DNA from: Oceanobacillus oncorhynchi
Lineage (GTDB): Bacteria > Bacillota > Bacilli > Bacillales > Amphibacillaceae
DNA length: 64,000 nt
Assembly: GCF_000821065.1 (NCBI RefSeq)
Contig: NZ_CDGG01000001.1
Coordinates: 1,798,001 to 1,862,000 of the forward strand
Direction: 5' to 3'
Made by a program: the position numbers and the translations under genes. The notes beneath the pieces were generated by a model, which saw only the letters and a list, made by a program, of their open reading frames with translations, was not told the DNA's origin and made no database searches. This document shows positions 26,239 to 34,407 of this stretch, in pieces (the first letter of the stretch is position 1; the number at the start of each line of letters is the position of its first letter).

Positions 26239-26488
26239 AAAAAAGACTCCCTTTGGACGATTTATTTTTAAATGAAACATTCATTCTAAATTAGAACACA
26301 AAAAAGTATAACATAGTTAAAAAGATGAAATATATATGTAACGAAAAAACTTCTTTTATTTTTTAACAAAACTATTTTTCTTTCTGGAGTCGATTATTTG
26401 TTAAAATAATAGCATGAAAAAACATTGGTAAGAGAGAGAGAGAAGGCTTTCCGATTACACATACAGTAATAAACGGAGGAGGAGAAGC

Positions 26489-26776
26489 GTGCCATTACCT
26501 AAAAGTAACCAAGAACTGGATTTGCATGTAAGCAGGATAGAATTAAAAGTAACTTCAATATATAAGTTGCTTTATCAGATAAATGATTTCGTCCTCGGGC
26601 TCATTTTTTTAACTGGAAGCTTTCTGTTTTTCAGTGACAATACAATGTTTGCCGGGACCGTTTTGTTTGTAATTGGAAGTATTCAGATGCTAATACGTCC
26701 ATTCATTTCGATTATCCATGATTTTCATCTGTCTAAGGTGAAGCAAAAGCAGAAATGGGATAACAACTCCCTTTAA
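26489..26776 (+). CDS. YrhK-like small membrane protein
   Basis: This 95-residue protein has two hydrophobic helices (about 30-47 and 52-70) with INDFVLGLIFLTGSFLFF and IGSIQMLIRPFISI, resembling the YrhK domain family. GTG start with ACGGAGGAGGAG just upstream. The function of the family is not known. It is a single-gene unit followed by a terminator shared with corA. Confidence 0.7.
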   Translation: MPLPKSNQELDLHVSRIELKVTSIYKLLYQINDFVLGLIFLTGSFLFFSDNTMFAGTVLFVIGSIQMLIRPFISIIHDFHLSKVKQKQKWDNNSL

Positions 26777-26792
26777 AAAACGTCTGATTGAT

Positions 26793-26828
26793 GATATAGC
26801 AGCTAAACATGATTTTAACTGCTATATC
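26793..26828. terminator. Bidirectional terminator
   Basis: GATATAGCAG (26793-26802) pairs with CTGCTATATC (26819-26828), and CTAAA/TTTAA extend the stem inward. It lies between the converging yrhK-like and corA genes. Confidence 0.75.
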
Positions 26829-26839
26829 ATTTCTGTTCT

Positions 26840-27790
26840 TTAAAACCACTTTTTTAATTTGAAATAAATGATTAACCCCATGCTGATAAGCAGCATAACA
26901 GCAAGCACTGCAACGTACCCATAATCCCATTGCAGCTCCGGCATATGCGAGAAATTCATGCCGTAAATACCGGTAATTAACGTGAGCGGCAAAAATATAA
27001 CTGAAACGAGTGTTAATATCTTCATTACATTATTTAAACGGTATGAGCTTAACGAATCATAATTATCGCGGATATCACTGGTCATTTCCTGTGCAGATTT
27101 AATGATGTTCATTTGTTTAATAATATGGTCCTCAATATGATGAAGGTAGAGCCGCTGTTTCTTTGTTTTGGTGAAGGCTGTTTCTTCTTTTAAATGCTGT
27201 ATCAATTCCTGCATCGGCAGAATAACACGCTTTAATTTAATCATCACCGCCCGGATTTGAAAGACGTCTTCCATCAGCTGATTATCGGCTGTATCATTGA
27301 CATGCCGGTCTTCAAAGGAAAATACTTCATCTTCTACGTGGTACACGTATTCAAAATAGCTGTCCACAATAAAATCTAAAATAATCAAAGCGACATCTGC
27401 CGGAGTAACAGGCTGGGACGGATAGCGTTTTTGAATTCCCTCTCCGATAGTGCCCAGCTTGTTTAGATCATCCTGATGATAGGTTACAAGAATATGATCT
27501 TTCATAAACAGGTTTACCGCCCGTGCGCGATAATCATCTGCATTCACAAGGTGACAAACTAAAAAGTGGTATTCTGGGTATTTTTTCAGCTTGGGCCGTG
27601 ACACTGTTTTTATCGTATCCTCAATGGCCAGCGGATCGAAATGAAATCGGGAAGCAAGCAATTCACTTTCCTCTGTACTGGCTTGTACAAAATCATACCA
27701 AATAAAAAGGGCATCACTGGGAACCGCTGCATCACTTTCTGCTTGTTTCCATTCTTTTGAAGCTGTTTGGTAATGTATTGAGATGGGCAT
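26840..27790 (-). CDS. corA: CorA-family magnesium/cobalt channel
   Basis: This 316-residue protein has the long acidic cytoplasmic funnel, two C-terminal helices and the family signature YGMNF (GMN filter) followed by the SHMPELQWDYGY loop. CorA forms a pentameric channel for Mg2+ and other divalent cations. AAAAAAGGAG precedes ATG 27790; the upstream TTG reading (27811) overlaps that site. Basic C-terminal end FKLKKWF is usual. Confidence 0.9.
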   Translation of the reverse strand: MPISIHYQTASKEWKQAESDAAVPSDALFIWYDFVQASTEESELLASRFHFDPLAIEDTIKTVSRPKLKKYPEYHFLVCHLVNADDYRARAVNLFMKDHILVTYHQDDLNKLGTIGEGIQKRYPSQPVTPADVALIILDFIVDSYFEYVYHVEDEVFSFEDRHVNDTADNQLMEDVFQIRAVMIKLKRVILPMQELIQHLKEETAFTKTKKQRLYLHHIEDHIIKQMNIIKSAQEMTSDIRDNYDSLSSYRLNNVMKILTLVSVIFLPLTLITGIYGMNFSHMPELQWDYGYVAVLAVMLLISMGLIIYFKLKKWF

Positions 27791-27964
27791 AATGAAACTC
27801 CTTTTTTGCACTTTAAAAAAGTATATAATAAAAGATAATTATATGGGAAGCGGATAAAGTATTAATTTTAAAGCTGTGTGCCAAGGTTACGGTTATATTA
27901 CCATCGATGAATTTAAGTAGACAGGAAGGCGGGAAGGGCTTATTGATAGTAGATTGATAACCAA

Positions 27965-28010
27965 TTTTCAACTATCTAGGAAACTGCTATAATAATGAGA
28001 GCGTTTTCGA
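27965..28010 (+). promoter_or_regulatory. Promoter of the lytS-type gene with weak cre-like element
   Basis: TTTTCA (27965-27970), a 17-base spacer and TATAAT (27988-27993) form a likely promoter. GAGAGCGTTTTCGA downstream resembles cre but mismatches at two conserved positions, so CcpA control at this site is doubtful. Confidence 0.45.
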
Positions 28011-28040
28011 GGTTTGATTAAAACGGAAGGGAGCATTATC

Positions 28041-29789
28041 ATGTTTGAATTATTAATTACGTTAGTAGAAAGAGTTGGAATTATTGTAACAATAGCCTTT
28101 GTGCTGACAAGGTTTCGCTTCTTCCGGAAAATGTTTTATCAGAATCAGCTGAATCGCCAGCAGCATCTTACAGCTATTCTTTTTTTCGCCTTTTTTGGGA
28201 TTATCGGTACATATACAGGGCTGAATGTAAATACGGACAGCCTGCAATTTAACCGTTGGGCAACGGACTTGATGTCAGAAGAAGCGATTGCAAACGCAAG
28301 GGTTATTGGCATCGTTATCGCTGGTTTACTGGGAGGGCCTAAGGTTGGTATTGGAGCCGGGGTGATTGCCGGAGTTCATCGCTTTACGTTGGGAGGGTTT
28401 ACAGCAATAGCCTGTGGTGTTGCCACAATGATTGCAGGAATTATTGCAAGTCTGTTCTATAAGAAAAATAAACGGATTAAACTGCAAACCGCTTTTTTTG
28501 TGGGGGCGATTGCTGAGGCAGTACAAATGCTGGTTATTCTGGCTTTAGCCCGGCCGATAGAGCAGGCTTGGGCTCTAGTTAATTTAATTGGGCTGCCGAT
28601 GATTTTAGCTAACGGCATCGGCTCAGTGCTTGTTCTGCTGGTTATTAAAAGTGTATTGAAAGAAGAAGAGAAAGCAAGTGCTGTACAGGCTCAAAAAACG
28701 TTGAGAATTGCAGATCAGACACTGACGCATTTACGTAATGGCTTGCAAATAGAAGCAGCAGAGGCAGTTTGCCGTATTATTCATAAAGAGTTAAACACAA
28801 GCGCTGTATCCATCACAAATAAGACAGCTATCCTTGCACATGTCGGACTTGGACATGACCACCATCAGCAGGAAAACCCAATTCAGACAAAAATTACTGC
28901 AGAAACCATAGCAAGCGGGAAAATCAAAATGGCAACAGCGGAATCGATTCATTGTACAAACCCAGATTGTCCGCTGGAAGCTGTTATGATTGCTCCTCTG
29001 AAAGAACAGGGAGAAATTATTGGCACGCTAAAATTTTATTTCCAGTCAGAAAATGATTTGACCAACGTTAATATGGAATTGATTACAGGGTTAAGCTCCA
29101 TGATCAGTCATCAGCTGGAAATTGGTCAGGCAGAACGCGTGTATCAGCTGGCCAAAGAAGCAGAAATAAAAGCGCTTCAGGCTCAGATTCATCCGCATTT
29201 TCTATTTAATACATTAAATACAATTGTATCACTTATCCGTCTTCATCCGGGGAAAGCTCGGAAAATGCTGATTTCCCTGTCTCATTTTATTAGACAGAAT
29301 CTATCCGCTACCACACAAAAAATAACGACTTTAGACCAGGAATTAAAACAGGTCCAGGCTTATCTGTCCTTGAATGAAGAAAGATTTAAAGATAAGTTAA
29401 CGGTGAATTATCAAATTGATGAGAAGGCGCTATCGGAAGTGATTCCGCCTTTAACCCTGCAGCCAATCGTTGAGAATGCAATCATGCATGGGTTTAAAGA
29501 TAAAGAAAGCGATTGTGTCTTAGAGGTTACGATGAAAAAACACCCAGACAGTGTTTATATCGGGATTAAGGATAATGGCATGGGGATGAGTGAAGAAGCA
29601 GCAAATCAAATACGTCAAGCACCGATAGATTCGACATCAGGAAATGGCTTAGCGCTTTACAATGTAAATCGGCGGCTGCGTATTCTGTTTGGCGAGGAAG
29701 CGTTACTTCAAGTAAGAACCAACGAGGAAGGGACCAATATTTATTTTGTCCTGTCGCATAAGGAGGAAGAAAAGCAATGGATCAGTTAA
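28041..29789 (+). CDS. lytS: LytS/BtsS-type sensor histidine kinase
   Basis: This 582-residue protein has the 5TM-5TMR_LYT sensor (about 1-205), a GAF domain (about 225-360), a His_kinase domain with HPHFLFNTLN carrying the phospho-His, and an HATPase domain (VENAIMHG, GNGLALYNVNRRL). ATG 28041 has GGAAGGGAG upstream. Family members LytS (Bacillus) and BtsS (E. coli) sense extracellular pyruvate. The CstA-type transporter gene immediately downstream of the regulator matches the pyruvate-uptake version. Confidence 0.92.
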   Translation: MFELLITLVERVGIIVTIAFVLTRFRFFRKMFYQNQLNRQQHLTAILFFAFFGIIGTYTGLNVNTDSLQFNRWATDLMSEEAIANARVIGIVIAGLLGGPKVGIGAGVIAGVHRFTLGGFTAIACGVATMIAGIIASLFYKKNKRIKLQTAFFVGAIAEAVQMLVILALARPIEQAWALVNLIGLPMILANGIGSVLVLLVIKSVLKEEEKASAVQAQKTLRIADQTLTHLRNGLQIEAAEAVCRIIHKELNTSAVSITNKTAILAHVGLGHDHHQQENPIQTKITAETIASGKIKMATAESIHCTNPDCPLEAVMIAPLKEQGEIIGTLKFYFQSENDLTNVNMELITGLSSMISHQLEIGQAERVYQLAKEAEIKALQAQIHPHFLFNTLNTIVSLIRLHPGKARKMLISLSHFIRQNLSATTQKITTLDQELKQVQAYLSLNEERFKDKLTVNYQIDEKALSEVIPPLTLQPIVENAIMHGFKDKESDCVLEVTMKKHPDSVYIGIKDNGMGMSEEAANQIRQAPIDSTSGNGLALYNVNRRLRILFGEEALLQVRTNEEGTNIYFVLSHKEEEKQWIS

Positions 29790-30508
29790 TGCAAGTGCTT
29801 ATCGTTGATGATGAACCATATAACCGGGAAGAATTAAAGCATTTACTAAGTGAATTCACACAAATACAATCTGTTCAAGAAGCAGAATCAGGTGAGGAAG
29901 CTATCATGAAGACCATGCAGTATCAGCCAGATGTTATTTTCTTAGATGTTGAAATGCCAAAAGTGAGCGGAATGGAAGTAGCGAAGGCGATACAAGAACT
30001 GAAAAAGCCACCGCTGGTCGTTTTTGCTACAGCATATCCGCAGTTTGCTGCAGAGGCTTTTCGCTATGATGCTGTAGATTATTTATTGAAGCCTTATGAT
30101 GAAGAACTGTTGAAAGAAACAATCGGGCGGCTGGAGAAAAAACGTGGTGTGAAAGAGCAGACAAATCAAGGGAAGGAACGTGGAAAGCTGGCGATAGAAG
30201 TGGAAGGAGATATTCACTATATAGATCTGAAAGATATTTTGTATATGTCACGAATAGAAAAACGGACAAAATTAATCACAAAGCAGGGAGAATTTGATAC
30301 CAAAATGCCGCTCAAAGAACTGGAAAATCGCTTGTTAGCGTATGGCTTTTTCAGAATTCATAAAAGCTTCTTAGTTAATCTGGAGCATATTCAACGATTA
30401 ACTCCATGGTTTAATGGCGCTTATCATTTGCAATTAGAAGGAAGTAAAGACACGCTTTCCGTCAGCAGAAATTATATAAAAGCATTACGTGCTAAATTAG
30501 AAATCTGA
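29777..30508 (+). CDS. lytT: LytT/BtsR-type response regulator
   Basis: This 243-residue protein has a receiver domain (acid patch DD, phospho-Asp57 in VIFLDVEMP, KPYDEE) and a LytTR DNA-binding domain (IDLKDILYM ... FFRIHKSFLVNLEHI). It overlaps the sensor gene by 13 bases. Its expected target is the promoter of the CstA-type gene 147 bases downstream, as in BtsSR-btsT. Confidence 0.92.
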   Translation: MDQLMQVLIVDDEPYNREELKHLLSEFTQIQSVQEAESGEEAIMKTMQYQPDVIFLDVEMPKVSGMEVAKAIQELKKPPLVVFATAYPQFAAEAFRYDAVDYLLKPYDEELLKETIGRLEKKRGVKEQTNQGKERGKLAIEVEGDIHYIDLKDILYMSRIEKRTKLITKQGEFDTKMPLKELENRLLAYGFFRIHKSFLVNLEHIQRLTPWFNGAYHLQLEGSKDTLSVSRNYIKALRAKLEI

Positions 30509-30613
30509 TGCTTTCTTTCAATGCATCTTAATTTCTTGAAAGAACATCATAACGCTTAAAAATAACCTTTTGTTCCTGATTTCCCCTTCTCCTGCTTTGT
30601 ATATTCTATACTT

Positions 30614-30628
30614 ATTGAAAACGTATTC
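30614..30628 (+). promoter_or_regulatory. cre-like site before cstA
   Basis: TTGAAAACGTATTCA fits all fixed positions of the CcpA consensus WTGNAANCGNWNNCW. It lies 28 bases before the TTG start, a place where CcpA would block transcription. Glucose repression of a pyruvate/carbon-starvation transporter is expected in Bacillaceae. Confidence 0.7.
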
Positions 30629-30655
30629 ATTGATGATGGAAGAGGGGGAGAAAGT

Positions 30656-32107
30656 TTGTATACATTTCTAGCAGGAATTGTTTTATTAATTATCGGTTAT
30701 TTTACGTATGGGAAATTTATTGAGAAGCTTTTCGGAGTCAAAGAAAGCCGGCCGACACCTGCCTATGTGAACGGAGACGGCATGGATTATATTCCAATGA
30801 GTACACCTAAAAATTCGCTGATTCAGCTTTTGAATATTGCTGGTACCGGTCCGGTTTTTGGTCCGATTATGGGAGCGTTATATGGACCGGCAGCATTTAT
30901 CTGGATAGTAGTGGGATGCATTTTTGCAGGGGCCGTCCACGATTATTTAACAGGGATGATTTCCATCCGGAATCGGGGAGCGCATCTGCCGGAGCTTGCG
31001 AGTAAGTTTTTAGGAAAGGTTATGAAGCATATCGTTAACGGCTTTGCAGTCCTTTTACTATTGCTAGTTGGTACGGTATTTGTTTCTACACCAGCAAGTC
31101 TGCTTCATTTATTAGCGGACGGGCGTGTCGCCCTAGGTATCTTCATTGCTTTTATTTTTGCTTACTATATCTTGGCTACGATGCTTCCGGTCGATAAAAT
31201 TATCGGCAGACTGTACCCTTATTTTGGAGCATTGCTTTTATTGAGTGCAATTGGTGTTGGAATTGGTTTAGTAGTAACGGGAGCACCAATTCCAGAGCTT
31301 TCTTTCCAAAATTTTCATCCTGAAGGGGCAGCTATCTTTCCATTATTGTTTTTTACTATTTCATGTGGTGCTTTATCTGGTTTTCATGCTACACAAACAC
31401 CGATTATATCGCGGACAACCAGAAAAGAAAAAGAAGGACGTAAAATTTTCTATGGCATGATGATTGCAGAAGGGATTATTGCAATGATATGGGCTGCAGC
31501 TGCCATGAGCATGTTTAACGGCTATAATGGATTGAATGACATTTTAGCGGCTGGCGGACCAGGAGCCATTGTAAGTGAAGCTTCCACTACGCTTCTGGGA
31601 GCAATTGGCGGAACGCTAGCCGTGCTGGGTGTTATCATACTTCCAATTACTTCTGGAGATACAGCATTTCGCAGTGCACGAATGATTATTGCAGACTACT
31701 TAAAAATTGGACAGAAAAAGTTCTCCAGCCGTTTGTGGATTGCCTTGCCATTATTTGCAGTATCGATGATTTTAACGCAAATTGATTTTGAATTATTGTG
31801 GCGTTATTTTAACTGGGCAAACCAGTCAACGGCAGTAATTGCTCTATTTGTTGGTTCGATGTATCTCTATATTGCAGGAAAAAATTATTTCGTCGCATTG
31901 ATTCCGGGAACATTTATGCTGATCATGGTTATTACCTATATTTTGTCACAGCCAATTGGTTTTAATTTACCTATGAATATCTCATGGGGAGGCGGCTTTA
32001 TTGGAGCAGCGCTGCTAGTAGTTCTATTTTTTAAAGCAGCTGCAAAGGCACGTGCTAATAATATTCCGCTTGAAGTGGATGTCTCTGATTGGAAGCAAGC
32101 TTCTTAA
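30656..32107 (+). CDS. cstA: CstA-family transporter, probable pyruvate uptake
   Basis: This 483-residue protein with about 12-13 helices has the CstA family blocks: YGKFIEKLFGV, GTGPVFGPIMGALYGP, FISCGALSGFHATQ and GDTAFRSARMI. It is the shorter family form found in Bacillota; E. coli BtsT and CstA are about 700 residues. BtsT is a pyruvate/H+ symporter. The start is TTG with GAGGGGGAG at good spacing. Control by the adjacent LytS/LytT pair and by CcpA is likely. Confidence 0.9.
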   Translation: MYTFLAGIVLLIIGYFTYGKFIEKLFGVKESRPTPAYVNGDGMDYIPMSTPKNSLIQLLNIAGTGPVFGPIMGALYGPAAFIWIVVGCIFAGAVHDYLTGMISIRNRGAHLPELASKFLGKVMKHIVNGFAVLLLLLVGTVFVSTPASLLHLLADGRVALGIFIAFIFAYYILATMLPVDKIIGRLYPYFGALLLLSAIGVGIGLVVTGAPIPELSFQNFHPEGAAIFPLLFFTISCGALSGFHATQTPIISRTTRKEKEGRKIFYGMMIAEGIIAMIWAAAAMSMFNGYNGLNDILAAGGPGAIVSEASTTLLGAIGGTLAVLGVIILPITSGDTAFRSARMIIADYLKIGQKKFSSRLWIALPLFAVSMILTQIDFELLWRYFNWANQSTAVIALFVGSMYLYIAGKNYFVALIPGTFMLIMVITYILSQPIGFNLPMNISWGGGFIGAALLVVLFFKAAAKARANNIPLEVDVSDWKQAS

Positions 32108-32111
32108 TTAT

Positions 32112-32157
32112 AAAAAACAAGATGACTGGAAGCGGTTATCTTGTTCTTTTTTTATAA
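32112..32157 (+). terminator. Rho-independent terminator after cstA
   Basis: AACAAGAT pairs with ATCTTGTT around CTGGAAGCGG, followed by CTTTTTTTAT. Confidence 0.88.
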
Positions 32158-32312
32158 ATTTTACAAATTCATTTCATTTTATTTAATTATTTGTGAATAT
32201 TAACCATAATTATGAGGATATCCCTTAAAAATTAAAAGAATGCTTCTACTTCTCATTGAAATTATGTTACATTTAAACTAGGTAAAAAATTTCACGAAGA
32301 GGAGAGAGGATT

Positions 32313-33542
32313 TTGGATTTAGGGCAAAAACTTAAATTTTTACGAAATAAGCAGAATTCTACCCAGCATGAGATTGTTGAAGGTATTTGTTCTGTATCCT
32401 ATTACAGCAAGATTGAAAACGGTAATGTCGTTCCTAATGAAGAGATTCTACAATTGCTGGCTGAACGGTTTGGAATCGCCCCTGAAGAATTAGTACAAAT
32501 CGAAGAAGTGGTGAATGATCAGGTTGTTCAAGAAGCGGAAAATATCTATAATTTGATTAAAGAAGACCAAGCTGCAGCCAAAGAAGCCTATCAATCATTT
32601 TTGGAAGACTTCGAAAATTCATCGGATCCTGGTATCCGACTGCTGATCAGCTTAATAGAGTTGCGATTTGCTCTAAGATTTTCAACAATGGAGGAAATTG
32701 AAGAAAAATTTCAAGAGGCAGAATCTTTGCAAGATTATAGTAATATGAAGATGATGCCTTTATTTAATAGAGTTTGTGGCTTATACTACTATGAAACAGG
32801 CGATTACGATGCTGCGTTAGAGTTATACCTGGGTCTGGCAAACTCTTTAAATTATCCATACAAAGCAGATATTCACTATGAACTTTCTCTGGTCTACAAC
32901 CGGAAAGGTAACATATATAAATCGATTAAGCATTTGGAAAAAGCTTTAAATAAGTATTTACAGGAAATGAACTATGATAAATGTACAGTTTGTTATTTTT
33001 TGCTAGGTATTAACTACTTTAAGATGGGCAATTATGACGAAGCGATTGATTATTATAATCGTATAGAGAAAGTTATAGAAGATGATAAAAATTTGCTTCG
33101 GAAGGTATATCATAACCTGGGACTGGCCTTTGAAAAAAAGAAGGATATTGAAAAAGCAATTGATTATTATCAACAAAGTCTCTCCGTCTCTATAGAAGAA
33201 CAACATAGTATGAAAACAATATATGCCTTAGCAAAATTGTACTTGAGCATGGAGAATAAAGACAAAGCGATACAGTATATTACGGAAGGAAAAGAAGTGG
33301 CAGAAAAAAAGGGGTTGGAGGAGTATATTATTAAGTTTCATGTACTTCAATTACAGTTGAATGAAGAGAACATTAAAGAATACTTAGAAACCGTTGCTAT
33401 TCCATTTTTTGAAGAGAAAAAGGATACAGAATTCCTCATTTACTCTAATGTACTGTTATCTGATTATTATTCTCAAAATAAGCAGTATAAACAAGCTTAT
33501 TTTAAGATAAAAAATGTTTTAGATATGAAAGGAGGGATTTGA
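32313..33542 (+). CDS. RNPP-type (PlcR/NprR-like) HTH-TPR peptide receptor and regulator
   Basis: The 409-residue protein has an Xre-type HTH at residues 1-60 (LGQKLKFLRNKQNSTQHEI, SKIENG) and a helical remainder with repeated TPR motifs (YNRKGNIYKSIKHLEKAL, YFKMGNYDEAIDYYNRI, LGLAFEKKKDIEKAIDYY and others). This layout is that of PlcR, NprR and Rap/Rgg receptors that bind re-imported oligopeptides. A secreted pro-peptide gene begins at the last base of its stop codon, as with plcR-papR. TTG start with GGAGAGAGG upstream. Its DNA targets are not known. Confidence 0.88.
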   Translation: MDLGQKLKFLRNKQNSTQHEIVEGICSVSYYSKIENGNVVPNEEILQLLAERFGIAPEELVQIEEVVNDQVVQEAENIYNLIKEDQAAAKEAYQSFLEDFENSSDPGIRLLISLIELRFALRFSTMEEIEEKFQEAESLQDYSNMKMMPLFNRVCGLYYYETGDYDAALELYLGLANSLNYPYKADIHYELSLVYNRKGNIYKSIKHLEKALNKYLQEMNYDKCTVCYFLLGINYFKMGNYDEAIDYYNRIEKVIEDDKNLLRKVYHNLGLAFEKKKDIEKAIDYYQQSLSVSIEEQHSMKTIYALAKLYLSMENKDKAIQYITEGKEVAEKKGLEEYIIKFHVLQLQLNEENIKEYLETVAIPFFEEKKDTEFLIYSNVLLSDYYSQNKQYKQAYFKIKNVLDMKGGI

Positions 33543-33667
33543 TGAAGAAATTAATAATTGCTGCATTAGCGGTATTCGCATTTTTCAGTGTAACCATGAC
33601 TGTAAGTGCTGTAGATGAAATTGAGTACCCAGATTCAACACATAGCCTAGATCCGAAAGATTTTTAA
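33542..33667 (+). CDS. Secreted signalling pro-peptide, likely ligand of the adjacent receptor
   Basis: This 41-residue peptide was found by reading on from the receptor stop: the TGA and ATG overlap (TGATG), with GGAGGG five bases upstream. It has a Lys-Lys N-terminus, a hydrophobic core (LIIAALAVFAFFSVTM) and a VSA signal-peptidase-type site at Ala23. The exported part is 18 residues ending SLDPKDF. Phr, PapR and NprX peptides are trimmed outside the cell to 5-8 C-terminal residues, so the active form may be within HSLDPKDF. The pairing and coupling to the receptor make this call strong. Confidence 0.87.
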   Translation: MKKLIIAALAVFAFFSVTMTVSAVDEIEYPDSTHSLDPKDF

Positions 33668-33685
33668 GAGGGTATGTGAAGGATG

Positions 33686-33732
33686 AAAGCTGTCTTGTAC
33701 CATTAGATTGGTGGAAGATGGCTTTTTTTTTG
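33686..33732 (+). terminator. Rho-independent terminator after the pro-peptide gene
   Basis: AAAGC-TG-TCTT and AAGA-TG-GCTTT form an imperfect stem around CCA/TGG, followed by nine T. Confidence 0.8.
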
Positions 33733-33870
33733 CAGAGCAGATGAATTTGGATGCTTTTTTAGGGAATAGATACATATCATAAGGAAGCGTTGGAAGTTAG
33801 AGAGCGGGTTCATCGAAAAAGAGATTGTTTTTATTTATATTTCATGGTAAAGTAATAATATTTCCGTTAC

Positions 33871-33891
33871 AAATCGTAATGATTACGTTTT
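33871..33891 (+). promoter_or_regulatory. Zur-box-like palindrome before the 119-codon gene
   Basis: CGTAATGATTACG (33875-33887) is a perfect 6-1-6 palindrome and lengthens to AAA/TTT outside one mismatch. It matches the core of the B. subtilis Zur box (TCGTAATNATTACGA). A copy with the same 13-bp core lies at 34371-34383. Confidence 0.78.
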
Positions 33892-33921
33892 TGATGAATT
33901 ATTTTATGGGGGGCGTTTAAA

Positions 33922-34281
33922 ATGGAAAGCTACATAGAAGCAAAACTTTTGAATAAGGTGATCAGCCGTTTTCTCTCAAACGAGGAGCGGTTATTATATG
34001 AAAAAGTAATAAATATAGAAAATATGATTTCTGAAAAAGCATTAACACCCGAACATTTTATAGATTTAATCCGAGCTGAATCTCCTCATAAGCATGTAGC
34101 TGAAGCGTTCAATTTATCCTTACACGAACTTCTGGAAGTGTTAAAAGAAATAGAAATAAAGATAGAGAAAAGAACGAAAATGATAAAAGCAGAAGCACGT
34201 TGGCTTGATTGTACAAATGTTGTTTCGACTGCCTTTGAAAAAAATGAACATAGAAAATATTTTTATACAGAAGGATTGTAA
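33922..34281 (+). CDS. Unrecognised 119-residue helical protein, Zur-box controlled
   Basis: The protein is predicted mostly helical, with no signal or membrane segment. It has a possible helix-turn-helix region (HKHVAEAFNLSLHELLEVLKEIE) and one cysteine (WLDCTNV). I recognise no family. GGGGGG is 8 bases before the ATG. The Zur-like box 30 bases upstream predicts expression under zinc starvation, together with the FAD-dependent gene downstream that has its own copy. Confidence 0.65.
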   Translation: MESYIEAKLLNKVISRFLSNEERLLYEKVINIENMISEKALTPEHFIDLIRAESPHKHVAEAFNLSLHELLEVLKEIEIKIEKRTKMIKAEARWLDCTNVVSTAFEKNEHRKYFYTEGL

Positions 34282-34367
34282 TGAAAGGTAATAGAGAAAA
34301 ACAACCATTCGAAAGCGGATATGGGAATCAAATAGGGAGGAATCTCAAGAAAAAATTTTAACTTTTG

Positions 34368-34386
34368 AACCGTAATGATTACGCTT
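34368..34386 (+). promoter_or_regulatory. Second Zur-box-like palindrome, before the FAD oxidoreductase gene
   Basis: CGTAATGATTACG (34371-34383) is identical in its 13-bp core to the site at 33875-33887. It lies 24 bases before the ATG, so a bound zinc repressor would overlap the promoter. Confidence 0.78.
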
Positions 34387-34407
34387 TAAGGAAGGAGAGG
34401 AACAGGT

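Noticed and set aside
26431-26444. Short AG-repeat tract
   Set aside because: Only about seven repeat units in an intergenic region; no evidence of a function or of phase variation.
27994-28009. Candidate cre site before the lytS-type gene
   Set aside because: It mismatches the consensus at two conserved positions; kept only as a comment in the promoter entry.
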